A stretch of DNA of 64,000 nucleotides from Azomonas agilis (GCF_007830255.1 NZ_VLKG01000008.1:103348-167347); one strand, 5' to 3'. Shown: positions 9,304-17,947, counted from the first letter of the stretch. Notes: generated from the letters alone by a model not told the origin. Translations and numbers: made by a program.

Positions 9304-10638
9304 ATGGCTGAATCCATTATGGTGATTGATGACGAGGCCAGCATCCGTGAGGCCATTCAACAATGGCTGGAGCTATCGGGTTTTGAAGTCGTCCTGCATC
9401 CACGCGCGGAGCCAGCTTTGGCGCAAATATCGCGGGAGTTTTCCGGCGTGGTACTCAGCGATGTGCGTATGCCGGGTTTGGACGGCTTGAGTCTGCTGGA
9501 TCGTTTGCAACAGCTCGATTCTGATTTGCCAGTGATTTTGCTCACGGGTCACGGCGATGTGGCGATGGCAGTGGAGGCCATGCGTCAAGGCGCCTACGAT
9601 TTTTTAGAAAAACCCTTTAGCCCCGAAGCCCTACTCAACAGTTTAAAGCGGGCGTTAGAAAAACGGCGGTTGGTATTGGAAAACCGCCGTTTGCAGCAGC
9701 ACAACGATCAAGCCACCCAATTGGCCGGTCGTTTACTGGGCGTATCTCCCGGCATGCAAGCCTTGCGGCAACAGGTGTTGGCCTTGGCCCCTTTGCCGGT
9801 CAATGTGCTGGTACGGGGCGAAACCGGCAGTGGTAAAGAGCAGTTAGCCCGCTGTTTACACGACTTTAGCCCACGCCGTAACAAGCCCTTTGTGGCTCTG
9901 AACTGCGCGGCCATTCCCGACACCCTGTTTGAGGCCGAGCTGTTTGGCCATGAAAGTGGAGCCTTTACCGGAGCTCAGGGCAAGCGCATCGGTAAGCTAG
10001 AACATGCCAACGGCGGCACCTTGTTTTTGGATGAGATCGAAAGCATGCCCCTTGCCCAGCAGGCTAAATTGCTGCGGGTGATTCAGGAACAACGCTTGGA
10101 GCGGCTGGGCTCCAACCAAAGCATTACGGTGGATTTGCGCATTGTGGCTGCTACTAAGCCAGATTTGCTGGAGGAGGCGCGGGCCGGGCGTTTTCGCGAA
10201 GATTTGGTGTATCGCCTCAATGTAGCCGAGCTGCATTTACCGCCGTTACGGGATCGGCGGGAAGATATTCCCCTACTGTTTGAGCACTTTGTCCAACGGG
10301 CCGCCCAAAAATTGGGCTGTGCGCCTCGGCCTTTAACCCATAACCAGTTGGTACGCCTGTTCAGTCATCCTTGGTCGGGTAATGTGCGGGAACTAGCCAA
10401 TGCTGCTGAGCGCCATCTGCTCAACTTGGACAGCTCAAGTGCTGAACCTAATATCGGATCATCCCTTGCTGCCCAAGTAGATGCCTTTGAGGCTCAGTGT
10501 TTACGCGCTGCCCTCAGCCGTCATAAGGGTGACATCAAAGCGGTGTTAAATGAGCTGCAACTGCCCCGAAGGACTCTAAACGAAAAAATGCAGCGCTATG
10601 GATTGGCGCGGGGCTGTTTCCTCGTCACCGATGACTGA
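9304..10638 (+). CDS. DctD/MifR-like sigma54-dependent response regulator
   Basis: 444 aa activator. The receiver domain carries the phospho-acceptor in LSDVRMPG (Asp53). The AAA+ domain has Walker A GETGSGKE (172-179), the sigma54-contact loop GAFTGA (219-224), and an arginine-finger region. The C-terminus is a Fis-type helix-turn-helix ending in LPRRTLNEKMQRYGL. It partners with the upstream kinase and probably drives the downstream permease gene, whose leader carries a -24/-12 promoter and two copies of a 13-base element. An intrinsic terminator follows the stop. Confidence 0.91.
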   Translation: MAESIMVIDDEASIREAIQQWLELSGFEVVLHPRAEPALAQISREFSGVVLSDVRMPGLDGLSLLDRLQQLDSDLPVILLTGHGDVAMAVEAMRQGAYDFLEKPFSPEALLNSLKRALEKRRLVLENRRLQQHNDQATQLAGRLLGVSPGMQALRQQVLALAPLPVNVLVRGETGSGKEQLARCLHDFSPRRNKPFVALNCAAIPDTLFEAELFGHESGAFTGAQGKRIGKLEHANGGTLFLDEIESMPLAQQAKLLRVIQEQRLERLGSNQSITVDLRIVAATKPDLLEEARAGRFREDLVYRLNVAELHLPPLRDRREDIPLLFEHFVQRAAQKLGCAPRPLTHNQLVRLFSHPWSGNVRELANAAERHLLNLDSSSAEPNIGSSLAAQVDAFEAQCLRAALSRHKGDIKAVLNELQLPRRTLNEKMQRYGLARGCFLVTDD

Positions 10639-10657
10639 TTCACCTTCCATCCCCAGC

Positions 10658-10695
10658 GCCGGTTCAGACTCCAAGGTCTGGATCGGCGGATTTTT
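10658..10695 (+). terminator. Intrinsic terminator after the sigma54 regulator gene
   Basis: Hairpin GCCG-GTT-CAGAC / GTCTG-GAT-CGGC (arms 10658-10669 and 10676-10687, loop TCCAAG), followed by GGATTTTT. The T tract is shared with the first copy of the 13-base repeat. Confidence 0.7.
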
Positions 10696-10731
10696 GCTTA
10701 CGCCTCAAAGCCATTTAAGCGGATTTTTGCT
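10686..10731 (+). promoter_or_regulatory. Paired upstream activator elements for the permease promoter
   Basis: The 13-base sequence GCGGATTTTTGCT occurs exactly at 10686-10698 and again at 10719-10731. Centre-to-centre spacing is 33 bases, about three helical turns, and the copies lie about 45-90 bases upstream of a sigma54 promoter. That geometry suits two dimers of the DctD-like activator on one DNA face. The link to this regulator is inference from position. Confidence 0.6.
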
Positions 10732-10774
10732 GATCCATAGGGCTGAACGCCTTGTGTTTAGCGGCTTTTAACGC

Positions 10775-10790
10775 TGGCACGCCTCCTGCT
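10775..10790 (+). promoter_or_regulatory. Sigma54 (-24/-12) promoter of the alpha-ketoglutarate permease
   Basis: TGGCACG (10775-10781), four bases, then CTGCT (10786-10790). The invariant GG and GC are exactly 10 bases apart, as in sigma54 promoters. It lies 57 bases before the permease start and directly downstream of a sigma54 activator gene. Confidence 0.82.
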
Positions 10791-10847
10791 CTGTAGTCTG
10801 TGCGGCCCCATTGCCTTGCGCCGCCGACAACAACAAGAGGAATCTTC

Positions 10848-12167
10848 ATGGATACTACTGCCTCTATAGCAGCGGCTAACAGCGCTGTCCCTAAAACCAC
10901 CTCCCAGCGTCTTAAGTCTATTTTTAGCGGCTCTGTGGGCAATCTGGTGGAATGGTACGACTGGTATGTGTACGCCGCCTTCTCTTTGTACTTTGCCAAG
11001 TCGTTTTTCCCGCAGGGCGACATGACCGCCCAATTGCTAAATACCGCGGCCATCTTTGCTGTAGGCTTTTTAATGCGCCCCATTGGGGGTTGGTTGATGG
11101 GGATTTATGCCGATCGCAAAGGCCGTAAAGCGGCCTTGATGGTGTCGGTACTGCTGATGTGCGGCGGCTCGCTGATTATCGCCCTGACCCCAAGCTATGA
11201 AAGCATTGGTGTGGCCGCGCCCGTCTTATTGGTGGTTGCCCGCTTGCTGCAAGGCTTGTCTGTAGGGGGCGAATACGGCACCTCTGCGACTTACCTCAGT
11301 GAGATGGCCACTAAAGAGCGGCGCGGATTTTTCTCCAGCTTCCAGTATGTGACCCTGATTTCCGGTCAGTTGATTGCCTTGGCAGTTTTGATTCTGCTGC
11401 AACAAGTTCTGACTACCGAACAACTGGAAAGCTGGGGCTGGCGGATTCCCTTCCTGATCGGTGCTGCCTGTGCGGTATCGGCTCTGTATCTGCGTCGGGG
11501 CATGGAGGAAACTACCTCCTTTAAGAAAAAGGAAAAAGACGAGACTAAAAGCGAAAGCTCCTTGCGGGCTCTGCTACGCCACCCGAAAGAAGTCTTGACC
11601 GTGGTTGGCTTGACCATGGGCGGAACCCTAGCCTTCTACACCTACAGTATTTACATGCAGAAGTATTTGGTGAATACGGTGGGTATGAGTAAGTCCGACT
11701 CAACGATGATTTCGGCGGCGACGTTGTTCCTGTTCATGCTGTTGCAACCCATCGTTGGGGCGCTGTCGGACAAGATTGGCCGCCGTCCGATTTTGATCAG
11801 CTTTGGCGTGCTGGGTACTCTGTGTACCTATCCTATTCTGTCTTCACTGCATACGGTGCAAACCCTGTGGGGCGCTTTTGGGTTGATCATGGCGGCGCTG
11901 ATTATCGTCAGTGGCTATACCGCGATTAACGCTGTGGTTAAAGCCGAGCTGTTCCCGACCGAGATTCGTGCGCTGGGTGTGGGCTTACCCTATGCTTTAA
12001 CCGTCTCCATTTTTGGCGGTACTGCTGAATACGTGGCGCTGTGGTTTAAGAGTATTGGCATGGAGTCTGGTTTCTACTGGTACGTCACGGCTTGTATCGG
12101 TTGTTCTCTGTTTGTGTACCTGACCATGAAAGACACGCAAAAACATTCTCGGATTACCGAGGAGTAA
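10848..12167 (+). CDS. kgtP: Alpha-ketoglutarate permease (MFS, KgtP family)
   Basis: 439 aa major facilitator with about 12 transmembrane helices, a proton symporter for alpha-ketoglutarate or related dicarboxylates in the inner membrane. It shows the metabolite:H+ symporter hallmarks: NLVEWYDWYVYAAFS in helix 1, the loop motif YADRKGRKAALM, the second-half copy LSDKIGRRPIL, and the RLLQGLSVGGEYG segment. The start at 10848 is chosen over a longer reading from 10800: AGAGG (10836-10840) precedes it, and the sigma54 promoter then gives a normal leader. It is probably controlled by the kinase/regulator pair just upstream and ends in a strong bidirectional terminator. Confidence 0.87.
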   Translation: MDTTASIAAANSAVPKTTSQRLKSIFSGSVGNLVEWYDWYVYAAFSLYFAKSFFPQGDMTAQLLNTAAIFAVGFLMRPIGGWLMGIYADRKGRKAALMVSVLLMCGGSLIIALTPSYESIGVAAPVLLVVARLLQGLSVGGEYGTSATYLSEMATKERRGFFSSFQYVTLISGQLIALAVLILLQQVLTTEQLESWGWRIPFLIGAACAVSALYLRRGMEETTSFKKKEKDETKSESSLRALLRHPKEVLTVVGLTMGGTLAFYTYSIYMQKYLVNTVGMSKSDSTMISAATLFLFMLLQPIVGALSDKIGRRPILISFGVLGTLCTYPILSSLHTVQTLWGAFGLIMAALIIVSGYTAINAVVKAELFPTEIRALGVGLPYALTVSIFGGTAEYVALWFKSIGMESGFYWYVTACIGCSLFVYLTMKDTQKHSRITEE

Positions 12168-12198
12168 GCAGGGTTCTCATATCCTTTGCTGCTGTCAG

Positions 12199-12236
12199 AC
12201 CGCCGCACTCAGTCACTGAGGCGGCGGTTTTTATTT
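12199..12236. terminator. Bidirectional intrinsic terminator between kgtP and lysR-type gene
   Basis: GC-rich arms ACCGCCGC and GCGGCGGT surround an inner CAGT/ACTG stem and are followed by TTTTTATTT on the plus strand. It serves the permease on the plus strand and may also serve the convergent LysR gene. Confidence 0.8.
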
Positions 12237-13161
12237 ATGCAGGGATAGACTTCATCAACCTCTGACACTGTCCTTGCAGTATCCGGTACAACGCCTGTAC
12301 CGCCGGAGAAAATTGCTGACGGTGAGGGCAGATGAGATATAGGGGCACAGACTCGCCACGCCATTCGGGCAGCACCACCTGTAATGCTCCCTGAGCAACG
12401 TGCTCAGCCACATCCAGCCACGACTTATAGGCAATTCCTTCCCCTGCTATAGCCCAGCGCCTGACCACATCCGCATCGTCACAGAGTAAATGGCCTTCAA
12501 CCTGTACCGAATACTTTTGGCTTTGGTGCTCAAAGTTCCAGCAGTCGTAGGCACGCCCCTTGAGTTGATACAGCAAGCAAGAGTGCTGGTGCAAGGATTT
12601 GGGTGTTTCAAGGACTGGATGCTGGGCAAGGTACTCAGGGGCCGCCACCAAGACGCGACGATTATAGGGCGCTAAGGGCAGAGCAATGTAGCTGGCATCC
12701 TGTATCGGCCCATAGCGCACGGCAATATCTACCGGATCTCGAAACACATCGGTCAGCTCATCGGAGAGCTGTAAGCGCAGCTTTAATCGGGGGTGCTGAC
12801 GGCAGAGTTCGCTTAGCCGAGGCAGCAGTAGGTTGCGGCCAAAATCTGAGGGCGCGGCTAATTGCAACGTGCCCTGTAAGTCATCGGCTTGTGAATGCAG
12901 GCTTTGTTGGCTTTGCTGCTGGATGTCTAACAACTGTTGGGCATAGGGCAAATAGCGTTCCCCTTCAGCGGTGAGGCGCAGGCTACGGGTGGAGCGGGCA
13001 AACAGGCGTACCTTCAGTTCACGCTCTAGTCGCTGAATGGCGGCACTGACTTGACCGGGTAAGAGATTGGCTTCGCGAGCAGCGCTGGAAAAACTGCCTA
13101 ACAGGGCGGTGCGTTGGAATAAATGCAGGTCTTCAAAGCGCACCATGATAGAGGAGCCCAT
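12235..13161 (-). CDS. LysR-family transcriptional regulator
   Basis: 308 aa. An N-terminal winged helix-turn-helix (FEDLHLFQRTALLGSFSSAAREANLLPGQVS, cut here by the motif limit into FEDLHLF and SFSSAAREANL) is followed by a periplasmic-binding-like effector domain. The effector and targets are unknown; no obvious divergent target gene is adjacent, since ntrB is 280 bases away. Neither the first ATG (13161) nor the one five codons in (13146, giving MVRFEDLHLF as in many LysR proteins) has a clear ribosome site, so the start is uncertain by five residues. Confidence 0.88.
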   Translation of the reverse strand: MGSSIMVRFEDLHLFQRTALLGSFSSAAREANLLPGQVSAAIQRLERELKVRLFARSTRSLRLTAEGERYLPYAQQLLDIQQQSQQSLHSQADDLQGTLQLAAPSDFGRNLLLPRLSELCRQHPRLKLRLQLSDELTDVFRDPVDIAVRYGPIQDASYIALPLAPYNRRVLVAAPEYLAQHPVLETPKSLHQHSCLLYQLKGRAYDCWNFEHQSQKYSVQVEGHLLCDDADVVRRWAIAGEGIAYKSWLDVAEHVAQGALQVVLPEWRGESVPLYLICPHRQQFSPAVQALYRILQGQCQRLMKSIPA

Positions 13162-13382
13162 TGGATTTAAAGAGCTTCTATTGTGCGTGGCGATACTGTG
13201 CAGCGGAAGTCATCCATAATAGGCCAAAATGCACCTAAAAAGAGCAGTTTTTAACCTATGCTTCAAGGCCTAGCTTAAAAATTTACCTGTGACTAAATGT
13301 CCTGTGTCCTATTGTCTAGGCAGCGTAAATCGGGCTTTATTCGCTTTTCAGCACTGGGTGCTGAGCAGTACACTGCTTAAAA

Positions 13383-13394
13383 TTAGTGCACTAA
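13383..13394. promoter_or_regulatory. Perfect 12-base palindrome upstream of ntrB
   Basis: TTAGTGCACTAA is fully self-complementary and lies 48 bases before the ntrB start, in a 280-base AT-rich spacer (13162-13441) that shows no gene. It is a possible operator. It is not the usual NtrC site, which has GCAC and GTGC halves spaced apart. Confidence 0.35.
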
Positions 13395-13441
13395 ATGCCC
13401 TATTTAAGATCATTTTTCTTCCGTTGGCCTAAGGTATCAGC

Positions 13442-14518
13442 ATGCTGGATGAACCCTTGCAACGCTTGGTGTTGGAGAATCTGACCACAGCCACCCTCCT
13501 GTTGGATTCTGAATTACGTCTGGCTTACATGAATCCAGCCGCAGAAATCCTCTTGGCTACCAGTGGTCAACGCAGTTACGGACACTTTATCAGCGACTTA
13601 TTCAGCGAATCGCCGGAGGCCTTGTCCTCCCTGCGCCAAGCGGTCGAAGAGGCGCAACCCTTCGCCAAACGTGAGGTTGCCTTAACTTCGACTCAGGGAC
13701 ATGCCCAGATTGTGGCTTATGCGGTAACGCCCCTACGCGCAGGTGATAAGGTGATGTTATTGCTGGAGGTTCTACCACGTGAGCGTCTGTTACGGCTGAT
13801 CAAGGAAGACAATCCGCTCTCCAAACAAGAAACTTCCAAGATGCTGATGCGTGGCTTAGCCCACGAAATTAAGAATCCCTTAGGGGGAATCCGGGGGGCG
13901 GCCCAATTACTGGCCCGTGAATTGCCTGATCCTCAACTGAAGGATTACACCGAAGTCATCATTGAAGAGGCTGATCGGTTGCGCAATCTGGTGGATCGCA
14001 TGCTGGGGTCTAACAAACTGCCGGTGCTGTCTATGACCAATATTCACGAAGTGCTGGAGCGGGTAGCCAGTTTGGTGGAAGCCGAAAGTCAGGGGCGCAT
14101 CACGCTGGTGCGTGACTACGACCCGAGCATTCCGGAGACCTTAATGGATCGGGAGCAGATGATACAGGCGGTGCTGAATATCGTGCGTAACGCTACCCAA
14201 GCCATTGCCAGTTGCCAAGACTGTCCAGCTTGGGGCTGTGGACGCATCACCTTGCGTACTCGCACCCTGCGCCAGTTTGTGATTGGGCATACGCGGCATC
14301 GGCTGGTGATTCATCTGTCGATTACTGACAACGGCCCCGGCATTCCGGTGGATCTGCAAAGCACCCTTTTTTATCCCATGGTAAGCGGTCGGCCCGACGG
14401 TACAGGGCTGGGGCTTGCTATTACTCAGAACATCATCAGCCAACATCAAGGCTTGATCGAGTGTGAAAGCCAACCGGGGCAAACCACTTTTTCGATCTAT
14501 TTGCCGCTTGAACAATAA
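13442..14518 (+). CDS. ntrB: NtrB (GlnL), nitrogen regulation sensor kinase
   Basis: 358 aa soluble PAS-histidine kinase that phosphorylates NtrC under nitrogen limitation and is switched to phosphatase by PII. The N-terminal PAS domain starts LEDLTTATLLLD-like at about residue 12. The H-box is GLAHEIKNPLGGIRGAAQLL with His141. N-box NIVRNATQAI, DNGPGIP and GTGLGLAI complete the ATPase domain. There is no membrane segment, as expected. AAGG stands about 7 bases before the ATG. ntrC follows 13 bases downstream. In many gammaproteobacteria glnA lies just upstream; here it does not. Confidence 0.93.
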   Translation: MLDEPLQRLVLENLTTATLLLDSELRLAYMNPAAEILLATSGQRSYGHFISDLFSESPEALSSLRQAVEEAQPFAKREVALTSTQGHAQIVAYAVTPLRAGDKVMLLLEVLPRERLLRLIKEDNPLSKQETSKMLMRGLAHEIKNPLGGIRGAAQLLARELPDPQLKDYTEVIIEEADRLRNLVDRMLGSNKLPVLSMTNIHEVLERVASLVEAESQGRITLVRDYDPSIPETLMDREQMIQAVLNIVRNATQAIASCQDCPAWGCGRITLRTRTLRQFVIGHTRHRLVIHLSITDNGPGIPVDLQSTLFYPMVSGRPDGTGLGLAITQNIISQHQGLIECESQPGQTTFSIYLPLEQ

Positions 14519-14531
14519 GGAGCGCTTCCCC

Positions 14532-15977
14532 ATGAGCCGTGGTGAAACCGTGTGGATTGTCGATGATGACCGTTCAATACGCTGGGTGTTAGAAAAAGCC
14601 TTACAGCGGGAAGGTATTACGACTCAAAGTTTCGATAATGCGGAAGCGGTACTGAATCGGCTGGTACGTCAGCAGCCCAATGTGATTATCTCGGACATCC
14701 GTATGCCGGGTTCCAGTGGGCTGGATATGTTGGCCCAAATTCGGGATCAGCATCCGCGCCTACCAGTCATCATCATGACCGCCCATTCCGACCTCGACAG
14801 CGCGGTAGCGGCTTATCAGGGCGGGGCTTTCGAGTACCTGCCCAAGCCTTTTGATGTGGATGAGGCCATCTCCTTGGTCAAGCGTGCCTATCAGCATGCC
14901 CAAGAACAGGAAGGCATCCAGCTTGAGCCTCTGGTGGAGCAACCTCCGACCCCAGAAATTATCGGTGAAGCGCCGGCGATGCAGGAGGTATTTCGGGCTA
15001 TTGGGCGGCTATCCCACTCCAACATTACGGTGCTGATCAATGGTGAGTCCGGCACGGGTAAGGAACTGGTGGCCCATGCCCTGCATCGCCATAGCCCGCG
15101 CAAAGCCGCTCCTTTTATTGCCTTAAATATGGCGGCAATTCCTAAGGATTTGATGGAATCTGAGCTGTTTGGCCACGAAAAAGGAGCCTTTACTGGAGCG
15201 GCGGCCCAACGCCGAGGCCGTTTTGAACAGGCCGATGGCGGCACCCTGTTTTTGGATGAAATCGGCGATATGCCGGCAGAGACCCAAACCCGATTGCTGC
15301 GGGTGTTGGCTGATGGTGAGTTTTACCGCGTCGGAGGCCATACCCCGATTAAGGTGGATGTGCGCATCATCGCTGCGACCCATCAGAATCTGGAAGGCTT
15401 GGTCAGTGCGGGCAAGTTTCGCGAGGATTTGTTCCATCGTCTGAACGTGATCCGTATTCATATTCCGCGCCTTTCTGATCGGCGTGAGGATATTCCCGCT
15501 TTAGCGCGGCATTTTTTGGCCCGTGCCGCTCAGGAGCTGGCCGTTGATCCCAAGGTGCTGAAAACCGAAACCGAAGAATACCTCAGCAAATTGCCTTGGC
15601 CGGGCAATGTACGCCAGTTAGAAAACACCTGCCGCTGGATCACGGTAATGGCTTCCGGGCGTGAGGTTTTGGTGGATGATCTGCCACCGGAGCTGCTGAA
15701 TCTGCCTACCGCCAATACCGTTGGGCAAAACTGGGAGCAGGCGTTACGCAACTGGGCCGATCAAGCCCTTGGGCGCGGGCAAACCAGTTTGTTGGATGAG
15801 GCTGTACCCACCTTTGAACGGGCTATGATCGAAACCGCCTTAAAACACACCGCAGGACGGCGGCGCGATGCGGCTTTGCTGCTAGGCTGGGGACGTAACA
15901 CCCTGACGCGCAAAATCAAGGAATTGGACATGAAGGTGGACGGTAGCGATGACGAGGACGACGACAGCGGAGCTTAA
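14532..15977 (+). CDS. ntrC: NtrC (GlnG), nitrogen regulator, sigma54 activator
   Basis: 481 aa. Receiver domain with Asp55 in ISDIRMPGSSG, AAA+ domain with Walker A GESGTGKE and the sigma54 loop GAFTGA, and a C-terminal Fis-like helix-turn-helix (LLGWGRNTLTRKIKEL). Length and architecture match NtrC rather than DctD. The start at 14532 follows AAGGAG (14517-14522) at 9 bases; a frame extension back to 14463 would overlap ntrB without a ribosome site. It ends in a very acidic tail (DDEDDD), within which the next gene's start lies. Confidence 0.94.
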   Translation: MSRGETVWIVDDDRSIRWVLEKALQREGITTQSFDNAEAVLNRLVRQQPNVIISDIRMPGSSGLDMLAQIRDQHPRLPVIIMTAHSDLDSAVAAYQGGAFEYLPKPFDVDEAISLVKRAYQHAQEQEGIQLEPLVEQPPTPEIIGEAPAMQEVFRAIGRLSHSNITVLINGESGTGKELVAHALHRHSPRKAAPFIALNMAAIPKDLMESELFGHEKGAFTGAAAQRRGRFEQADGGTLFLDEIGDMPAETQTRLLRVLADGEFYRVGGHTPIKVDVRIIAATHQNLEGLVSAGKFREDLFHRLNVIRIHIPRLSDRREDIPALARHFLARAAQELAVDPKVLKTETEEYLSKLPWPGNVRQLENTCRWITVMASGREVLVDDLPPELLNLPTANTVGQNWEQALRNWADQALGRGQTSLLDEAVPTFERAMIETALKHTAGRRRDAALLLGWGRNTLTRKIKELDMKVDGSDDEDDDSGA

Positions 15978-16800
15978 AACACAGCACCTGATGGTGGCCC
16001 ATGACCTAACTCCAGAGGCTGATTTGGCTTTACAGCGCGCCGCGCAGCTCATGGGGTTAAGGGGGGCGCGGCTTAGCCTTGTCCATGTCTGTGAGCCCTC
16101 TACTTCTCTATCTGAGACCTCCATCAGGCAGCAGTTGCAGGCCCGTTTAGACCACTACGGCGTAACGCAGGCGGATGTACAGCTACGCTCCGGTGGTCGC
16201 TTAGAAGTGCTTAGCCAACTGGTGCAGGGATTAGAACCGGATTTACTGCTCTTGGGCGCACACCATGCACAAAGTAGCTGTGGTTTTAGCGGCACTACCT
16301 TGGAGCAGTTGCTGCCAGAGTTAGAGGTGGCGGTGTTGCTGGTGGTAGGGAATGCGGATCAGGCCTATCAGCGCGCTTTGGCGGCGGTGGATTTTTCCTC
16401 TTGTGCCAGTCGGGCGTTGTGCAGCCTGTGGCCCTTGTTGGCCGAGGACAGTCAGCTTTATGCGCTCAATGTATTGGAGGGAACCCTGTTAACCTGCCCT
16501 GAGCCGGATGAGTTGTCTTGGCAACAAAGGCTTTTGGAGCAGGTACTTGAGGATATACAGCAGCGTTTGCCCCCTAGGGATATTCGTTTGTTGGGGCAGG
16601 TGGCTTACGGTGAGCGCTACCAATGTGTAGAGCAATATATCCAACAAACCCAACCTCAGGTAGTGGCTTTAGGAGTGCATTCTGAGCGCGGTTTACTCAG
16701 TCAGGCTTTGGTTGGGGGGATGGTGCAGTGGTTGTTAAGCCAGCCACCTTGCGATGTGTTGCTGGCTCCGAACGCCTCGTGCTGCCCTTGGATTGATTAA
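15949..16800 (+). CDS. Tandem universal stress protein (UspA family)
   Basis: 283 aa, about twice the size of a single Usp domain, with two alpha/beta repeats. The first begins HLMVAHDLTPEADLALQRAA and the second near RALAAVDFSSCASRAL; the latter ends HSERGLLSQALVGGMVQWLL followed by PPCDVLLAP, the usual Usp C-terminal pattern. Its start overlaps the end of ntrC by 29 bases, with AAGGTGG upstream; ATG 15991 is an alternative start. It likely acts in the cytoplasm under stress, in the style of UspE; ligand binding is unproven. Its stop overlaps the convergent yqcC stop. Confidence 0.82.
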   Translation: MTRTTTAELKTQHLMVAHDLTPEADLALQRAAQLMGLRGARLSLVHVCEPSTSLSETSIRQQLQARLDHYGVTQADVQLRSGGRLEVLSQLVQGLEPDLLLLGAHHAQSSCGFSGTTLEQLLPELEVAVLLVVGNADQAYQRALAAVDFSSCASRALCSLWPLLAEDSQLYALNVLEGTLLTCPEPDELSWQQRLLEQVLEDIQQRLPPRDIRLLGQVAYGERYQCVEQYIQQTQPQVVALGVHSERGLLSQALVGGMVQWLLSQPPCDVLLAPNASCCPWID

Positions 16801-17129
16801 GTACTCAGCTTATGGGTAATCAGTTGATCAAATTGCTCAAGTGCCCGTAGTAGGCCTGCATACTGCGGCTGCTGGGCATATACCAGTTCGGCCATCATCA
16901 GAATGCCTGAAGCGGTAGGCAGGTTCTGATTGCTTTCGATGATCTCCTTCATCCGTGGTAGAAAGATCCATTGCAGCCATTCTTCAAACCCCAGAGTATC
17001 TACCGCAAAGGGCACTGTGCTGGCCAGAGCCTCTGGGGAGGGAGCCTGCGTGGCCCATACTCCCTGTAGGCGTAATTCGCGCTCAATCAGCAGTAACTGT
17101 TCAGCTAGTGCAGGTAAGCGAGGATCCAT
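16797..17129 (-). CDS. yqcC: YqcC family protein (DUF446)
   Basis: 110 aa all-helical cytoplasmic protein of unknown function. The family fingerprint is visible as ELRLQGVWATQAPSPEAL followed by PFAVDTLGFEEWLQWIFLPRM. It is the last gene of the mrcB-lpoP-yqcC run, and its ATG shares one base with the upstream stop (TAATG), implying coupled translation. Its stop overlaps the convergent usp stop (TTAA, 16797-16800). The same trio is adjacent in pseudomonads. Confidence 0.85.
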   Translation of the reverse strand: MDPRLPALAEQLLLIERELRLQGVWATQAPSPEALASTVPFAVDTLGFEEWLQWIFLPRMKEIIESNQNLPTASGILMMAELVYAQQPQYAGLLRALEQFDQLITHKLST

Positions 17130-17866
17130 TACAGACTTACCTTGGCGCGCTGGCGTGCTTGGGCGGCACCGGCTGGATCGCCCTGTTTCTCGCGGGCTTG
17201 GGCAATCAGATCCCAGAGACCGGCTTGCAAAGCAGGACGACCGGCGGCGTAGCTCAAGGCTCGGCGTGACAATTGTTCCGCTTGGGCTGCGTCTCCTTGA
17301 TTCAGACGAATCAGAGCCAGCCGGTATAGCACCTGAGGCTCGCGAGGGGCAATCCGTTGGGCGCGTTCCAAACTGGAGGCTGCGCCGTTCAAATCGCCGT
17401 TACCCTGTAATTGCTGGGCGGTGGTGAGCAAGGCTAATACCGGGCCGTCTAGCTGCTCATCGGCGGCCAACACACTGGCGGTATCCAGTGGCCGAGCGGG
17501 TGCTGTAGGCATTGTGGGGGCACTGGGAGGGATTGTAGGTGTGGTGGTGATTGCGCTGGGCGTATTCCAAACCGGTGGAGGATTAACACTGATGCCTGCG
17601 TTGGCTGCTGCACTACCAACTTGCAACGGAGGATTGTTGCCTTGCGGCACCATTACCACTACGCCAGAGTCCTGTACGGGTGCGCTTGGCTGGGTGTATT
17701 TAGGCTGGGCCGTAGTGTTTGAGGTCGTCTGAGTCGGGATGCGTCCTGAGGCTTCAACAGGGCGACCGGCTTCTGTGACGGGAATAGCATCCCTGTTGGT
17801 GCTCGCACAGCCTTGTAGTAGGGCCAGTCCCGCTACCAAGAGTACCCATTGCTTATTTATACCCAC
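17129..17866 (-). CDS. lpoP: TPR outer-membrane lipoprotein, LpoP-like activator of PBP1b
   Basis: About 245 aa lipoprotein with a proline/threonine-rich linker and a C-terminal tetratricopeptide region (GDLNGAASSLERAQRIAP, then GDAAQAEQLSRRAL). It follows mrcB directly; in Pseudomonas the lipoprotein in this position, LpoP, activates PBP1b from the outer membrane. Start choice matters. An ATG at 17926 has its AGGA directly abutting it and would put 20 odd residues, including paired cysteines, before the signal peptide. GTG 17866 has GGAGG (17877-17881) 10 bases upstream and gives a compact signal GINKQWVLLVAGLALLQGC with a proper lipobox. The role is inferred from position and architecture. 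Confidence 0.8.
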   Translation of the reverse strand: MGINKQWVLLVAGLALLQGCASTNRDAIPVTEAGRPVEASGRIPTQTTSNTTAQPKYTQPSAPVQDSGVVVMVPQGNNPPLQVGSAAANAGISVNPPPVWNTPSAITTTPTIPPSAPTMPTAPARPLDTASVLAADEQLDGPVLALLTTAQQLQGNGDLNGAASSLERAQRIAPREPQVLYRLALIRLNQGDAAQAEQLSRRALSYAAGRPALQAGLWDLIAQAREKQGDPAGAAQARQRAKVSL

Positions 17867-17947
17867 GGGCCAAATGCCTCCACAGCATCCTATTGGTTGT
17901 TGTTCCACTAAAGCTTGCGTGTTCATTCCTATCTAAGCCATTCGATT

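Noticed and set aside
13205..13441. NtrC-binding sites before ntrB
   Set aside because: GCAC and GTGC halves are present (for example near 13228 and 13387) but not in the GCAC-N7-GTGC spacing needed.
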